Source: Muscardinus avellanarius (Eukaryota; Chordata; Mammalia; Rodentia; Gliridae). From it: a stretch of 64,000 nt of DNA. The position numbers and the translations under genes were made by a program. This document shows positions 1-11,306 of the stretch, one piece after another; position 1 is the first letter of the stretch, and every line of letters begins with the position of its first letter. The notes under the pieces were generated by a model. It was not told the DNA's origin and ran no database searches. It worked only from the letters and a program-made list of their open reading frames with translations. Location of the stretch: assembly GCA_963383645.1 (NCBI GenBank), contig OY726571.1, positions 76,553,860 through 76,617,859 of the forward strand, in the 5' to 3' direction.

Positions 1-580
1 TACGTAACTCATACTGTAATATTCAGGATGCACGGGGTGCTTAAAGATTCCAATTTAATTTCCGTAAAGGCCTTCTTTCTTGGTTTTTAGTGGACTAGTG
101 CAGGTTCTAAGTTTGCTGGTGGACTGGTTGGTCAATATTTTTTCAGAATTTTATTACTCCTACCACTGTTCCTTTTGACTTTACTACCCTGCTTTAATTT
201 GGGCTGTATGATAGTCTCATGCATCCTTTTTTATTTGTTATCCTAAATAGATCCAGAAAGGCCCTGTGAAGTAGGACTAGTGTTGTGCATCATTTATGTC
301 CAAAAGATGAGAACATAAAAAAGAGGTCCTCCTCTCCATTCCTCAGTATCACCTGCTCTAAAAAGATCTCCTGTTCTGGTGTGGGGCAGTATCCCTGACC
401 TAGGAACAAACTTTTCAAATGATGATTATTCCACACATAACAGCCTGGGCCAGCCTCCAAGGGAACCATAACTTCAGCCCTAATTACAGCTGAAGGCCGT
501 CCAGAACCTACAAGTGTAAGTGTTCCTCATACAAGTACATGAAGCCTGCCTTCTATCAGGGCGCTCTGACCAGCATCTAT
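1..580. other. Unassigned single-copy sequence
   Basis: No repeat family, long open frame or RNA gene is recognised here. It is moderately AT-rich and ends where the T-tract of the first minus-strand SINE begins. Confidence 0.5.
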
Positions 581-582
581 AC

Positions 583-797
583 TTTTTTTTTTTTTTTTTG
601 CGGTACTAGGATTGGAACCCAGGGGCATTCAACCTCTGAGTTACAGCCCCCAGGCCTATTATTTATTTTTTATTTTAAAACAGGGTCTCACTAAGTTGCA
701 GAGGGCCTCGCTAAGCTGAGGCTGGCCATGATCTCATGATCCTCCTGCCTCAGCCTCCCAAATGCTGGAATTATAAGTGTGCACCACCACACCCAGC
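583..797 (-). mobile_element. B1-dID SINE
   Basis: It reads on the minus strand: a 17-base T run, then the complement of the ID-like tail, then the B1-like head ending CACCACACCCAGC. Near full length and moderately diverged. Confidence 0.9.
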
Positions 798-930
798 AAA
801 TCTTACCTATCTGATAAACTGGTTGAGAGTATACTGATATTTGGAATTATAAAATTAGCAGATTCCATTTTATGCTAATGAAGTGAATTCATTGGCACCA
901 GCTAAGGGCAATGTTAAGATATAGCTGGAA

Positions 931-1125
931 GTCAAGTGTGGTGGCTCATGCCTGTAATCCCAGTACTTGGAAGGCTGAGACAGGAGGGAGGGTTGCAGGT
1001 TCAAAGCCAGCCTCAGAAATTTAACAAGTCTATCAGCAACTTAGTGAGACCCTGTTTCAAAATAAAAAATAAAATAGGGCAGGGGTAGAGCTCAGAGGTA
1101 GAATGCCCCAAGGGAACCCTGGGAT
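931..1125 (+). mobile_element. B1-dID SINE
   Basis: The head is like GTCAAGTGTGGTGGCTCATG. The linker AAAATAAAAAATAAAA joins it to the ID-like segment AGGTAGAATGCCCC, and the last part of the tail is degraded. Confidence 0.88.
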
Positions 1126-1589
1126 GAGTTGTTTAGGGACACGTGGCAGGGATGGAGTAATATGGGATGGCCAGTCTCCTTTCCTTGAATGCTCAGGCTC
1201 TCCTTAATTTCATTGGTGGGCACTGGGGAATGCTTGGGTTTGACAAAAAGTGAGGCTTCTTTGGGGGAATTTTTTGTTGTTGTTGTCAAGCATCTCAGGA
1301 ATTTAGGTGTCTACACTAAAACATTATGATTAAAAATGTAAGCCAGGCCTACTGCGAACCTAAGAAAAGGACTCTTAGAGAAAAGGACTCTTCTTATCTT
1401 TTAATTATAATTAAAATGTGGCCAAGGTGGTCCCTTAAGGGCTTTTAAGAAAGAGCAGATCCCGAGGTGAAGGTAAGGACTATGAAGTTTCTAGATTTTA
1501 AAACTATATTTTCCCTTTCCTTCCCAATTCATCTCCTTTCTACCTAATATTTTATTTTTTCTATTCTACCTCACTTTGATGGCTGTAAT

Positions 1590-1715
1590 AGGAGGTTGGC
1601 AGGTTCAGAGCCAGCCTCAGCAGCCTAGCTAGATTCTGAGCAACCTATTGACCCAGTGAGATCTTGTTTAAAAATAAAAAATGAAAGAAGACTTGTAATG
1701 TAGTTCACATGTTGA
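1590..1715 (+). mobile_element. B1-dID SINE fragment
   Basis: Only the middle of the element is recognisable (AGCCAGCCTCAGCAGCCT, CAGTGAGATCTTG and the A-rich linker). The head is missing and the ID-like tail is eroded. Confidence 0.6.
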
Positions 1716-1757
1716 AATAAAAATAGTGTTTTTCACAAACATTTTCCAATTAGAATT

Positions 1758-1966
1758 TTTTTTTTCCAGTACTGGGGATGGAATCCAGGGGCATTCTACC
1801 TCTGAGCTACATCCTCCAGCCCTATTTTTTATTCTTTATTTTGAAACAGGGTCTCACTGAATTGCAAAGGGCCTCACTAAGTAGCTGAGGCTGTCCTTGA
1901 ACCATGATCCTCCTGTCTCAAGTCTCCCAAATGCTGGGATTACAAGTGTGCACCACTTTGCCTGGC
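1758..1966 (-). mobile_element. B1-dID SINE
   Basis: T run, CCAGTACTGGGGATGGAATC, and a head complement ending TTTGCCTGGCT. Near full length. Confidence 0.9.
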
Positions 1967-2093
1967 TTTCTCTGGTGATTTAAGTCCAACTAGCACTTGC
2001 AATTTTTTAAGGCAAATATCTTTCTTTCATACCATGTATCTAGAATGCTAAAATCCTCTCCAAGTACTTGTTTCAGCACAAATAAAAACTGAA

Positions 2094-2272
2094 CTTTATT
2101 TTATTTTATTTTTGGTGGTACTGGGGTTCCTGGAAACCCTTTTCCGGGCTACACTCCCAGACCTATTTTATATTTTTATTTGGAAACAGGGTCTCTTAAG
2201 TCAGCATGGCTGGCTTCGGACCTGCGCGATCCTCCTGTCTCCGCCTCCCAAGCAGGGGGATTATAAGTGTGT
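2094..2272 (-). mobile_element. B1-dID SINE, derived subfamily, head truncated
   Basis: It carries the derived tail (complement of CCAGGAACCCCAGTACCACC) and the short core without the CTACTTAGTGAGG block. It stops at TTATAAGTGTG, so about 15 bases of head are missing. Confidence 0.85.
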
Positions 2273-2470
2273 TTAAAATATAATAATGACCTTATAACCA
2301 TTCTCAGACCCTACATTAACAGGTGAAAATAAAAATCATGTGCAAATTATCTCACAACATCTATATGTTTAGTATGCAAAATACTCACCCCTTATGACCA
2401 GATAATTTAGTCGTGAATTTTCAGATGTCTATCAACAGATAAATGAGTTAAAAAAAAAATGTGGTATATA

Positions 2471-3104
2471 TGTACCAGTACTGGGAATGGCCTAGGAAGA
2501 TTTGAGAAGGCTCTGATTATTAACATATTTCAAAAATTGATGAAAGGACTTGGTTTCTGCCCAAAATAGCAGGCAACTATTCCAATCCAATGTAAATTAA
2601 CCTAGCTAAAGGTAATTAGCAAGTCTATAGGAGAGGGGAACTAGGACTTCTCATCCTCAATCTAAAAACAGGTTTACATAATTGGATAATCTAGCTAGGA
2701 TGGGAGGAGGGAGTCGACCTTCATGAAAGGAGCCGCCTTGGCTGGGGGAGGAACCTTACAGGGACCTTGACTACGTCAGAATTACCTGAACAAGATGGAG
2801 GTCATGTGTATAAAAGTCTGTTCCGTGCTTCGTATTTCGGTGAATTCATTCACCTGATGTTACCCTTGGGTACACGAGGCCGTAACCGTCTTCTGTATTT
2901 CTATCTTTTTAATTAACTCCTTTAAATCTTCAGCGAGAGTCCAGGCTATTGCATTCTATCCTTAGCTCAGGACAAGAACCCGCACCTTTTTTTTCTTTTT
3001 TTGGAGTTTTTTTGTGTTTTTTGGGAAATTATTCCCAGGGGTCTAAAAAAGGTCCCTGGGGACAGTTTCCCCCAAGTGGTAACCCTCACCCCCAAACCAT
3101 AACA
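2471..3104 (+). mobile_element. Probable solo ERV LTR
   Basis: The element starts TGTACC and ends ATAACA, is 634 bases long, and is flanked by ATATA (2466-2470 and 3105-3109) inside an L1 fragment. Removing it and one copy of ATATA restores the L1 sequence. A CRE-like TACGTCA (2772) and a TATA box TATAAAA (2809) precede a plausible R-U5 region. No internal retroviral genes are present, so it is a solo LTR formed by recombination. TG...CA ends and a 5-base duplication are general LTR features; the ERV family is not assigned. An unlisted repeat of another class is possible but less likely. Confidence 0.65.
2809..2815 (+). promoter_or_regulatory. TATA box of the probable LTR
   Basis: TATAAAA lies about 31 bases downstream of a CRE-like TACGTCA in the candidate LTR. 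It is a promoter motif by sequence only; activity is not shown. Confidence 0.4.
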
Positions 3105-3268
3105 ATATACACACAATGGAATTTTACTCAGTCATAAAGAACCAAATTATGTCATTTGCAGAAAACAGATGGAACTAGAAATTAAATGCTGAAATGAGCC
3201 AGTCTCAGAAACTCAAGGGTCATATGTTTTCTCTCCTATGTGAAAACTAGAGAGAAAAGAGGAAGCAG

Positions 3269-3463
3269 ACAGGCATGGTAGTGCATTCCTGTCATCCCAG
3301 GACTTGGGAGGCTGAGACAGGAGGATAAAAGGTTTGAGAGCAGCCTCAGTAACTTAGTAAAACTCCCAGCAACCTAGCTAGAAAGACCCTATTTCCATAC
3401 AAAGAAATTTAAAAAGGGCCTGGATTGTAGTTCAGATCTATAATACCCCTGAGTTCAAATCCC

Positions 3464-3470
<7 letters not shown>
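3269..3470 (+). mobile_element. B1-dID SINE
   Basis: The head is GACAGGCATGGTAGTGCATT; the tail is degenerate, ends CCCAGTAACA and runs directly into a CA microsatellite. Confidence 0.85.

Positions 3471-3507
<37 letters not shown>
3468..3507. repeat. (CA)n microsatellite
   Basis: About 20 uninterrupted AC units grown from the 3' tail of the preceding SINE. Confidence 0.97.
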
Positions 3508-3511
<4 letters not shown>

Positions 3512-4735
3512 GATTTAATATATAAAGAGAAAGACCACGAATTAACTTTGGTACTGAAGTTGATTGGGTCTCTAACCCCTGAACCAAAGGAATAAAAGAA
3601 ACTCTGAATTGTTTGGTTATTAAAGATATTGTGCATCAACTCCAATATTATAGGTCTTAGAAGAAAGCCTTCTCTAAGCTACAGCTGCATGTTAGAACTT
3701 CAGCTGTGGGATTCAATAGATCCTGGCTTCCGTTAATAGAAAGACTGTAACTTTTGCAAAATAACCGAACACATTGTTTATCGTGTTACCCAATATCCCT
3801 TACACAGAGATCCAGGTGATAGATTCCTTCCAGAATTTATTGTAATTGACTTTCCAAAATAACTTGTAGCCTCCCTAATTACCATTCAGTAAATACCATC
3901 TCACCCGCCGGGTCTCCCAGGTTGTCTTTGTGCCAACACTATATTGTGCTTTTTTTTTTTTTTTTAGTTTGCAGCATATATTAAAAATCTGGATCCATGA
4001 AATGGCTTTTCACTTATTTAAAGTTAAATGGTGGTTGATTGTGCTTTGCAGACCATTCTTTTCCTCCAGTTATTAATGTTTCCTACATAAGTGAAGGTAT
4101 ACTCTGGATTTTGCCTTCCACTCCAAATTCAGATGTATTGTAAAGTGAGAATATAGCGCTTAACTCTCTGAAGTATGTATTTGTACTCCATTACCTGTAT
4201 CTGGCTTCTCTTGGTGTTTCTCTCTGGTTCAGATGGAATTAAAAACTTATATCTAGGTCTGATAGATATAGTTTCAATTTAGTTTCAGCTACAGATTACA
4301 AATTCCTGTTACATTTGTCCTATTTCTCTAACTGGTCTTTAGTTACACTTCCTTGCTTTTTCTCTTTTTAAGTGTTTATATTTACTGTCCAATTGCATCT
4401 ATATTTTGGTTCCGTGAATCATTGTTTCTAGTAAATGGGTCAAGGCAATAGATAACAAGAAGTTAGGTAGATTCATGGGGAGCTAAGCACAGTTTTATAA
4501 TATACATAGATGAATAAATGCACGCATGGGTGGTACAGTGAAAACGAAGCTGAAAACGGGGACTCAATTTTTAGTAAGCAACTTCTTAAGTACACATGAA
4601 GAGAGCGCTTCTTCGGGATTATAGACCTCTCACTTAAACACTGGCCTGCCATTTGCCATGAACAAAACCCAAGTATGGGAACAATTCTGTCCCAGACCTC
4701 ACTTTATCGGAAAAGCAACTTAAAATATGTAACAT
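3508..4735. other. Unassigned single-copy sequence
   Basis: AT-rich sequence with one 18-base T run near 3952. No coding frame or repeat family is recognised. Confidence 0.45.
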
Positions 4736-4737
4736 CC

Positions 4738-4905
4738 CCAAACTCAGAAGGCTGAGACAGGAGGATCACAGGTTCGAGGACAGCCTCAGCAAGTACTAAG
4801 ACCCTCATTAACCTAGTGAGACCTTATTTCAAAATGAAAATAAAAAATAGGGGTGAGGGTATAGCTCAGAGGTATAATGCCATTGGAGTCAATCCCCAGT
4901 ACCCC
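4738..4905 (+). mobile_element. B1-dID SINE, head truncated
   Basis: It begins within the head (AGAAGGCTGAGACAGGAGG) and keeps the core, linker and ID-like tail to CCCCAGTACC, followed by a C-rich/CA stretch. Confidence 0.82.
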
Positions 4906-5785
4906 CCCACCCCCACACACAAATGTGTATCATGCCAATTAGTCCCCAAAGAAAACAAATTGCAAGGCAGTAAATGGAGAACCAGCAACTCTTCTATCCA
5001 GCTGAGGATGCATGGGGTGTTCAATAGAAGCTGCCGGTGACATAATCAATATCTATGTGAAGCTCTTTGCATATGAGACAAAATTACTTCCACATATCCA
5101 GAGCCTTGCATAGGCTGGTCAGTACTAAGACCAGCCCTGCCGGCCCTAATTACCTTACCCACGATCTCTCAAAATGAAGCCTATATCTTAAAAATAATAA
5201 CAAAACAAACACGTTCTAAATCAATGTGATACACCTGTCACTGACTCAGAATTGAGTTTCAAAATATACCTTCCCCATCCCCACCACTCAGGTTGCTTCT
5301 ACCAAGCAGTTATTAGTGCTTGTTCAGAACAGTCGAATGTCAACAGATAGATTCCCTCCAGTTGTAGAGAATTATGAGAAGAATAAAAGGTTCGAGTAGA
5401 TTATCGAGTCAATTATACTTAATTAAAATAAAAATATAACATCCTGGGTAATATTAAAATGACAACATAATTAGTCACCTCTGAAATATGAACCATTAAA
5501 GAGATAGCACTCGATAACAAGATATAAAAGCTAGAATACATATAAGTGCAATAAAGTACTGCCCCCACCCAGCTATTTTTTTCTTTCTCTAGTTAAATAA
5601 ATTTAGAGAGTTACTGTCATATGTAAAGTATTCTTTTGGATGTGAAGAGGAACAAGGAAATAAATAGTGTCTACATTCAAGGAGTTTGTGATTCGCTTAG
5701 CTTTTTTAACCATCCTAGGCACAAATACACTCGTATTTTAGGGTTAGAAGTCTTAGAATTTGTTCCCGGCTCTGTACATTCTCTT
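4906..5785. other. Unassigned single-copy sequence
   Basis: No recognised gene or repeat. AT-rich from about 5400 onward. Confidence 0.45.
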
Positions 5786-5787
5786 AT

Positions 5788-5978
5788 TTATGTTTTTTGT
5801 TTTGTTTTGTTTTGTTTCTTTTGCTGGGGATTGGACCCAGGTGCATTCTACCTCCAAGGCGCACCTCCCAGTTCTTTTTTTTTTTTTTTAATTTTGAAAT
5901 AGGGTCCTGCTAAGTTACTAAGGGTCTTGCTAAGTTGCTGAGGCTGGCCTCAAACCTGCAGTCCTCCTGTCTCAGCCC
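5788..5978 (-). mobile_element. B1-dID SINE, head truncated
   Basis: A (TTTTG)n-like tail complement is followed by GGGGATTGGACCCAGGTGCA, and it stops at CTGTCTCAGCC before the 5' end of the element. Confidence 0.83.
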
Positions 5979-6268
5979 TCTCCATCCTCTCTTATTTATA
6001 TGTTACCACCTTATCCCAGTTTGATGTTGCGTTTCCTTTCTACATTTTTAGGGTTCTACAAGAGTCTATTCCTGTTTAAGGTAAGGAGTGTAGTGCTTTT
6101 TTCTCAATTTTTCTTCAGGGCTAGTTGGAAAAGACCTCTAGGAAGCCTTCCTGCTCATGAACTCCACCTCTGCAAGCCAGCAATAGTTCCACCAGGTACC
6201 CAGGAGGGACTTCACCAAGATTCTCCTTAGAGGTCAGCAAAATCACACTACATCTAACAATGCTCAAT

Positions 6269-6456
6269 TTTTTTTAGTGGTACTGGGGTTCCCGGAAACC
6301 CTTCTACCTCTGGGTTATACTCCCAGAGATCTATTTTTTATATTTTTATTTAGAAACAGGGTCTCTTAATCCAACGAGGCTGGCTTCAAACCTGCGCGAT
6401 CCTCCTGTCTCTGCCTCCCAAGCGCAGGGATTACAGGCGTGCAACACCATGCCCGG
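6269..6456 (-). mobile_element. B1-dID SINE, derived subfamily
   Basis: Full-length derived copy ending ACCATGCCCGGC. An 11-base repeat ACAATGCTCAA flanks it (about 6257 and 6457), which fits a target-site duplication. Confidence 0.9.
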
Positions 6457-6691
6457 CACAATGCTCAAATATTAATAAATTAACAATCGCATTGCTTCTC
6501 ACCAGGCAACAGGGCTTTTAAAATCATTTTCAGAACTCTTTTTTTTAATTATGTAGCATTTGTTCTGCATGCCCCAACAGGCAACTTTTGACCTCTTTTG
6601 CAATTTCTGAAGCCTATATGCACATCTGCGCCTCCGGTCCTGTATCACGGTCATGAGGGTAACCAACACCAATAGAAAATATAAGATGTGA

Positions 6692-6882
6692 GCCAGGTGT
6701 GGTGGCGCACACTTGTAATCTCAGCGCTTGGGAGGCTGAGCCTGGAGGATCGCACAGGTTCAAAGCCAGCCAGCCTCAGCTAATGAGTGAGGCTCTCAGC
6801 AACTTAGTGAGACCCTGTTTCCAAATAAAATATAAAAAAAATAGGTCTGGGAGTATAGCCCCTGGGTTCCACCCCCCCAGAA

Positions 6883-6884
<2 letters not shown>
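6692..6884 (+). mobile_element. B1-dID SINE
   Basis: Head AGCCAGGTGTGGTGGCGCAC; core contains CTCAGCTAATGAGTGAGGCT. The tail is a mixture of classical and derived forms and ends in a CA repeat. Confidence 0.88.

Positions 6885-6928
<44 letters not shown>
6884..6928. repeat. (CA)n microsatellite
   Basis: About 22 CA units at the SINE 3' end. Confidence 0.97.
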
Positions 6929-6930
<2 letters not shown>

Positions 6931-7059
6931 AAAGAAAAGACAAATGTGGGAGTTTCTGTGAGGTGAGTTCCTACTTTTTTTTTCACGCTGACCAGATTAA
7001 GTCCTATTTAAATCATTGTCAACCACATGTCATATTATCTCAGAAAGAAGCTATCTAGA

Positions 7060-7815
7060 AAAAAAAAAATAAGAAAAAGAAAAACAGAAGACAAGAACTC
7101 CCCAACCCTTAGGTCAGCCAAAAGTATAGTTTAAAATATAATTAGTTCGTTCTGTTTGTTATGACTGAATTATTCAGCAGTACACGTAAACACAGAGAAA
7201 AATGCACAAATATTGAGTTTTTATGTTTGGTCTACTTCATGTCACAGGTTCTGTATAATGTGACAGCGTCGCATAATGTCCCCAAGAAAAAATACATGTT
7301 TGGCTTGCTTCGTACCCATAAAACCCTCCTGCCGAAATCACAGGGGAGCAAATGTACTGGCATCGTCCCTAGGGCTGGTATTGGGACCTGTGCAACATTG
7401 GACCTTCAATCTATGACTATGCACTAGTAAGATTATTTAGTCTACAGGATATAAGTGTGTCCTGAAAGCTATTACAAAGGAATGACTATGGAGTTTTAGT
7501 TCTTGACAAATAATAGGCTATGTCCAAAGAGTCTCTCAATTCAAAGATCTGAAAAGTTTCTAAAAATAGTTAATAAAAGATAGCCAGACATCTTTTGGAT
7601 GCTTAGTTGAGCTTTCGGGGATTATCAGGTAATCTCTAGAAGCCATAAAAAAATAAAAAGGGATCTGAAAGCCAGAACAGTAGGACATGGCCATCCTCTG
7701 TGTCTGCCTTAGTGTGTGGGGAAAGAGAAGGATTCTATCTTGGTTATGTAAGGGCTGGATTTCAGTACTCATGTGGTGACCAAAGGTAAGGAAATAGCTT
7801 TATAAATAGGTGAGA
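7060..7815. other. Unassigned single-copy sequence
   Basis: Nothing recognised. Short open frames here lack coding character. Confidence 0.45.
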
Positions 7816-7817
7816 GA

Positions 7818-8020
7818 ACCAGGCATGGTGATACATGCTTATAATTTCATTACTTGGGAAGCTGAGACAGGAGAACCCAGGTTCACAGCTAGCCTCAGCT
7901 ACTTAGTGAGGCCCATCTGTAACTTAGTGAGACCTTGTTTCAAAATAAAAAGAATAAAAAATAGGGCTGGGGTGTAGTTCAGAGGTAGAATGTACCTGGG
8001 TTCAATCCCCAGTACCACAG
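7818..8020 (+). mobile_element. B1-dID SINE
   Basis: Diverged head (CAGGCATGGTGATACATGC), intact core and classical tail ending CCCCAGTACCACAG. Confidence 0.88.
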
Positions 8021-8026
8021 AAAAAA

Positions 8027-8136
8027 AGGAAGAAAGAGAGAAAGAGAGAAAGAAAGAAAAGAAAGGAAGGAAGGAAAGAAGGAAGGAAGGAAGGAAGGAA
8101 GGAAGGAAGGAAGGAAGGAAGGAAGGAAGGAAGGAA
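8027..8136. repeat. (GAAA)n/(GGAA)n microsatellite
   Basis: The purine array starts in the A-rich tail of the SINE, first AGAA/GAAA units and then about 20 GGAA units. Confidence 0.97.
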
Positions 8137-8494
8137 GTTCATCTGTGACTGCTGTAGTTTACTTGGACCCTGGCAACTCCCCAGGTTTAACATCTGGTCC
8201 TCTGCTGGACGACATTTAGATGTCTGACTGTGCTGAGGATCAACTGTATGTCAACAGCAGTTATCACCCCAGAACAACTTTCAAGAGATAGAATCAGTAC
8301 ACAAATACCCTAGACACTCCAACCCCCAAGGAAAGGTATCTCAGAGTCCACAGGGCCACTGAGCCCCAGTTCACTATTGTGGTCGCCTGCCTTTTAACAC
8401 AAGCTTTATTGACTTGTCTCCCTTCCCACTTGTTACATTTACTCACCAAGCTTCCTGGCCTCCCCTCCCAAATAAACTCATTGCTTTGGAGAAA

Positions 8495-8498
<4 letters not shown>

Positions 8499-8560
<62 letters not shown>
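8499..8560. repeat. (GA)n microsatellite
   Basis: About 30 pure AG units followed by degenerate GGAT/GATA/CATA repeats. Confidence 0.97.
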
Positions 8561-8562
<2 letters not shown>

Positions 8563-8599
8563 GATGGATAGATACATACATGCATACATAGACAGATAG

Positions 8600-9637
8600 A
8601 TAATGGCCACTTTCACAAAAGGATAGTAACAATTCTGAACTGTGTGCTTTCAAAACTACGGTCTCAAATATATTATTACAGATCCTAAAATTGCAAAGAA
8701 GTTGACAAAATGATAATGATGGTAGAAGAGTGTAGTGTCACAGGATGTCTTTTCAAAATTGACACACCATGCTGACTAAAACTAAGTAAAGAGATTAAAT
8801 AAATTAGAGCTTGACTTTCTGTAGACAGATAAAACATACTAGATTACCAATCAAGTCTCAAAAAATACCAGAATATTTATGTATGTATATATTCAAATAT
8901 ATATCAGCTGAATCCTATGTGAGCAACAAAATTAAAATAATGATAGAAATATTATCAACACTTCTCATACATTAGGAAATATGAAAAGACTCCTAATTTA
9001 TTCATAAGTTATAGAAGATATGAAATAGGATTAGAAAGAATATAAAACTGAATGACAATAAGACACATGTAAAGCAGAACCGTGAATACAATTATAATCT
9101 CTTTAAATTGATTATAATAACATAAAAAGACTATTAAAATTAATGAAATAATCACCCAATTGGAGAAAACGAACAATGCACAGTCACAGAAAACAGGAGA
9201 AAAAAAAATGAAAGGCCAAAATATTAAGTGAAAAATATTAGAGCTGATTAAAGCTACACCATCTACAGTAGTCACTGGCTTCATGTGTATACTGAGCGCT
9301 TGCAAGGTGACTTGCGAAACGGTATTTTTAATTTAATTTAAATAAATTCACATGTAAGTTTAAATAGAGAAGTGCATTTCTACACCATCCCTAAAATATA
9401 CAGTTCAGTAAACAAAGTAAGTTGTAAAGAACACCTTCAGAGAAACACCAAAGATTTATATCTTTACATCCCATTACAAATAAGTCATATACATGCATAT
9501 ATTCCAAAGTGTTAAGAGCATTAAAAGTACATGGAAAAAGTAGACAGCAAGTTTCTCAAAAGGGAATTCTTCTGAAAGAAAGAAAGCAAATGAGGGAGAA
9601 AATCTGAACACGCCAGTAGAGTCCCATTTGTATGAAA
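8600..9637. other. Unassigned AT-rich sequence
   Basis: AT-rich with no recognised repeat or gene. Much of it may be old, unrecognisable retroelement DNA, but I cannot show this. Confidence 0.4.
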
Positions 9638-9709
9638 TGGGGGGGTGGGTTCAGTGGTTAGAGCGCTTGCCTAGCATGCGCAAGGCCCTGGGCTGCAAGC
9701 CTAGCACTG
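9638..9709 (+). mobile_element. Stand-alone ID-like element
   Basis: It has the full tRNA-like ID body including GAGCGCTTGCCTAGCATGCG and CAAGGCCCTGGGC, a stretch that is deleted in the dID half of the surrounding SINEs. The A box resembles TGGTTCAGTGGTTAGAGCG relatives; no long A tail follows. It is a dead Pol III retroposon copy rather than a tRNA gene, since it lacks a cloverleaf. Confidence 0.75.
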
Positions 9710-9783
9710 GGCGAAGGGAACTAAACTAACTATGGTCAGTGTTTGTTGACAATTATTTAAACTAAAACATCATTTCAGAAATG

Positions 9784-9832
9784 TTTTATTTATTTATTTT
9801 TATTTATTTATTTATTTATTTATTTATTTTTT
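9784..9832. repeat. (TTTA)n microsatellite
   Basis: About 12 TTTA units; this is the expanded A-rich tail of the following minus-strand SINE. Confidence 0.95.
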
Positions 9833-10006
9833 GGTGGTACTGGGGTTCCTGGAAGCCCTTCTACCTCCGGGCTACACTCCCAGACCTATTTTATATTTTT
9901 GAAACAGGGTCTCTTACGCCAGCGCGGCTGGCTTCGAACCTGCGCGATCCTCCTGTCTCCGCCTCCCAAGCGCGGGGATTACAAGCGTGCGCCACCACGC
10001 CCGGCC
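9833..10006 (-). mobile_element. B1-dID SINE, derived subfamily, young
   Basis: A CpG-rich, little-diverged copy of the derived subfamily. A perfect 15-base repeat TTCAGAAATGTTTTA flanks it (9774-9788 and 10008-10022), the expected target-site duplication of L1-driven insertion. Confidence 0.93.
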
Positions 10007-10026
10007 GTTCAGAAATGTTTTAAACA

Positions 10027-10212
10027 GAGCGGGGTGTAGTGGCGCAGGCTTATAATCACAGAAACTGGAAGGCTGAGACCGGAGGATCCCGGTTCATGGA
10101 CAGCCTCAGCTACTTTGTGAGGCCCTCTGCAACTTGGTGAGACCTTGTTTCAAAATGAAGAATAAAAAATAGGGCTGGAGGTGTAGCTTGGATTCCAATC
10201 CCAGTACCACAA
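10027..10212 (+). mobile_element. B1-dID SINE
   Basis: Head GAGCGGGGTGTAGTGGCGCA, core and a shortened ID-like tail ending CCCAGTACCACAA, immediately after the target duplication of the preceding SINE. Confidence 0.88.
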
Positions 10213-10255
<43 letters not shown>

Positions 10256-10256
10256 A
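10211..10256. repeat. (AATA)n microsatellite
   Basis: About 11 AATA units grown from the SINE tail. Confidence 0.97.
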
Positions 10257-10584
10257 GTTTTAAACAACGTCAAAAGTATTAAAACACACATTTATTCCCC
10301 CAAGCAGCACCGATTGTATACACCCCTTGTTCCTTGAAGACTGGAGTCATATACACTTGAGCTTGAAGCACCTCATTGAGAATTTCCTATGAAGGATCAG
10401 GGTTATGGTTGAAGACTAAAGCTATGTTAATTAGGATCCCTCTCTTCAATGCTCTTAATTTACTGAGATTTATTAGGTCTTGTGCTTTTTGTTCTTGTTT
10501 TTTTTTTTCCCCCCAGTAAATATCAAGCTAATATTCCAAGCTCATTTCTTCCTTTGCTTTAGGGCACAGAGCCTTAGGTAAAGC

Positions 10585-11110
10585 GAGCAGGTTAGAGCTG
10601 GACCTTCTAATTGTACGCCCTGTTCAGTCACTGCGCGGAGACCCACAAAGCTCAGCGAGTCGTCAGAGCCGCACCCAAGAAACGATATTCTAAAAGGTCC
10701 CCGTGCTGCTTCACCCCCCCGCAGGACACGAATTATTTAGCTTTCCGTAATTCTTAAAGCTTCTTTTCACCAGAAAGTTTTTGCTCTATTCGACAGTGAT
10801 ATGGCGTTTCTTTCCTCTCGGTGCCTCCCTGAAGTTCTCGCTGGGAGAGCTGCGCCTTCCGAGAGACGACCCAACTACCGAACATAAAAAGCCGCCCAGG
10901 TCTTGTCAGCCTCCATCTTGCGCTATTTAATTTTCGCTCTGGAGTTCACAAAATGGCCATTTCTGTAATGCATTCGTGTTTCCTGACAGAGGAGATTGCT
11001 AGCACAGTAAATACCCATCTAAGCCTTCGTTCTCATCAACAAAACGTGTCATTGGTAGTACCCACACATCAACAGAACTTCCTCAAGCCTGCCACTATTG
11101 CTTTCCCATA
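10585..11110. promoter_or_regulatory. Single-copy block with locally high CpG, possible regulatory element
   Basis: Outside the young SINEs this is among the most CpG-containing stretches of the window. It holds CCATCTTG (10913-10920) and its inverted relative AAAATGGC (10950-10957), both YY1-like, plus a weak TATA-like ACATAAAAAG upstream of them. No open frame is recognised. Regulatory function is inferred from composition only. Confidence 0.3.
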
Positions 11111-11306
11111 ATGACGTTTTATAATCCCCCTTTACACAGGAGAGCTCAATTCACTCCCTCCTGCAAAGCATTAGCATCCTCTTCAACCCCATTAGTGGTA
11201 TCACCCGCTCTGAGGCATCGTCCCCTCCTCAAAATAGTTTATTATTAAGTTACTGCACTCTGAGCTGGGAGTCTATGAATATGTAAGCAAGACGTGGTGT
11301 GTTTAC
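11111..11306 (+). repeat. 196-base inverted duplication, source arm
   Basis: Its reverse complement recurs at 13002-13197 with 194 of 196 bases identical. This copy continues smoothly into single-copy DNA on both sides, so it is probably the template. The two differences are CpG in the other arm and TpG or CpA here. Confidence 0.95.

Larger units (their letters stand above)
2426..3245 (+). mobile_element. L1 3'-region fragment, split by an LTR
   Basis: Two pieces, 2426-2470 and 3110-3245, join into one L1-like stretch (ATCAACAGATAAATG ... GTGGTATATA / CACACAATGGAATTTTACTC). Both match the 3' end of L1 ORF2, including AATGGAATTTTACTCAGTCA. The 634 bases between them are a later insertion with a 5-base target duplication. 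Confidence 0.75.
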
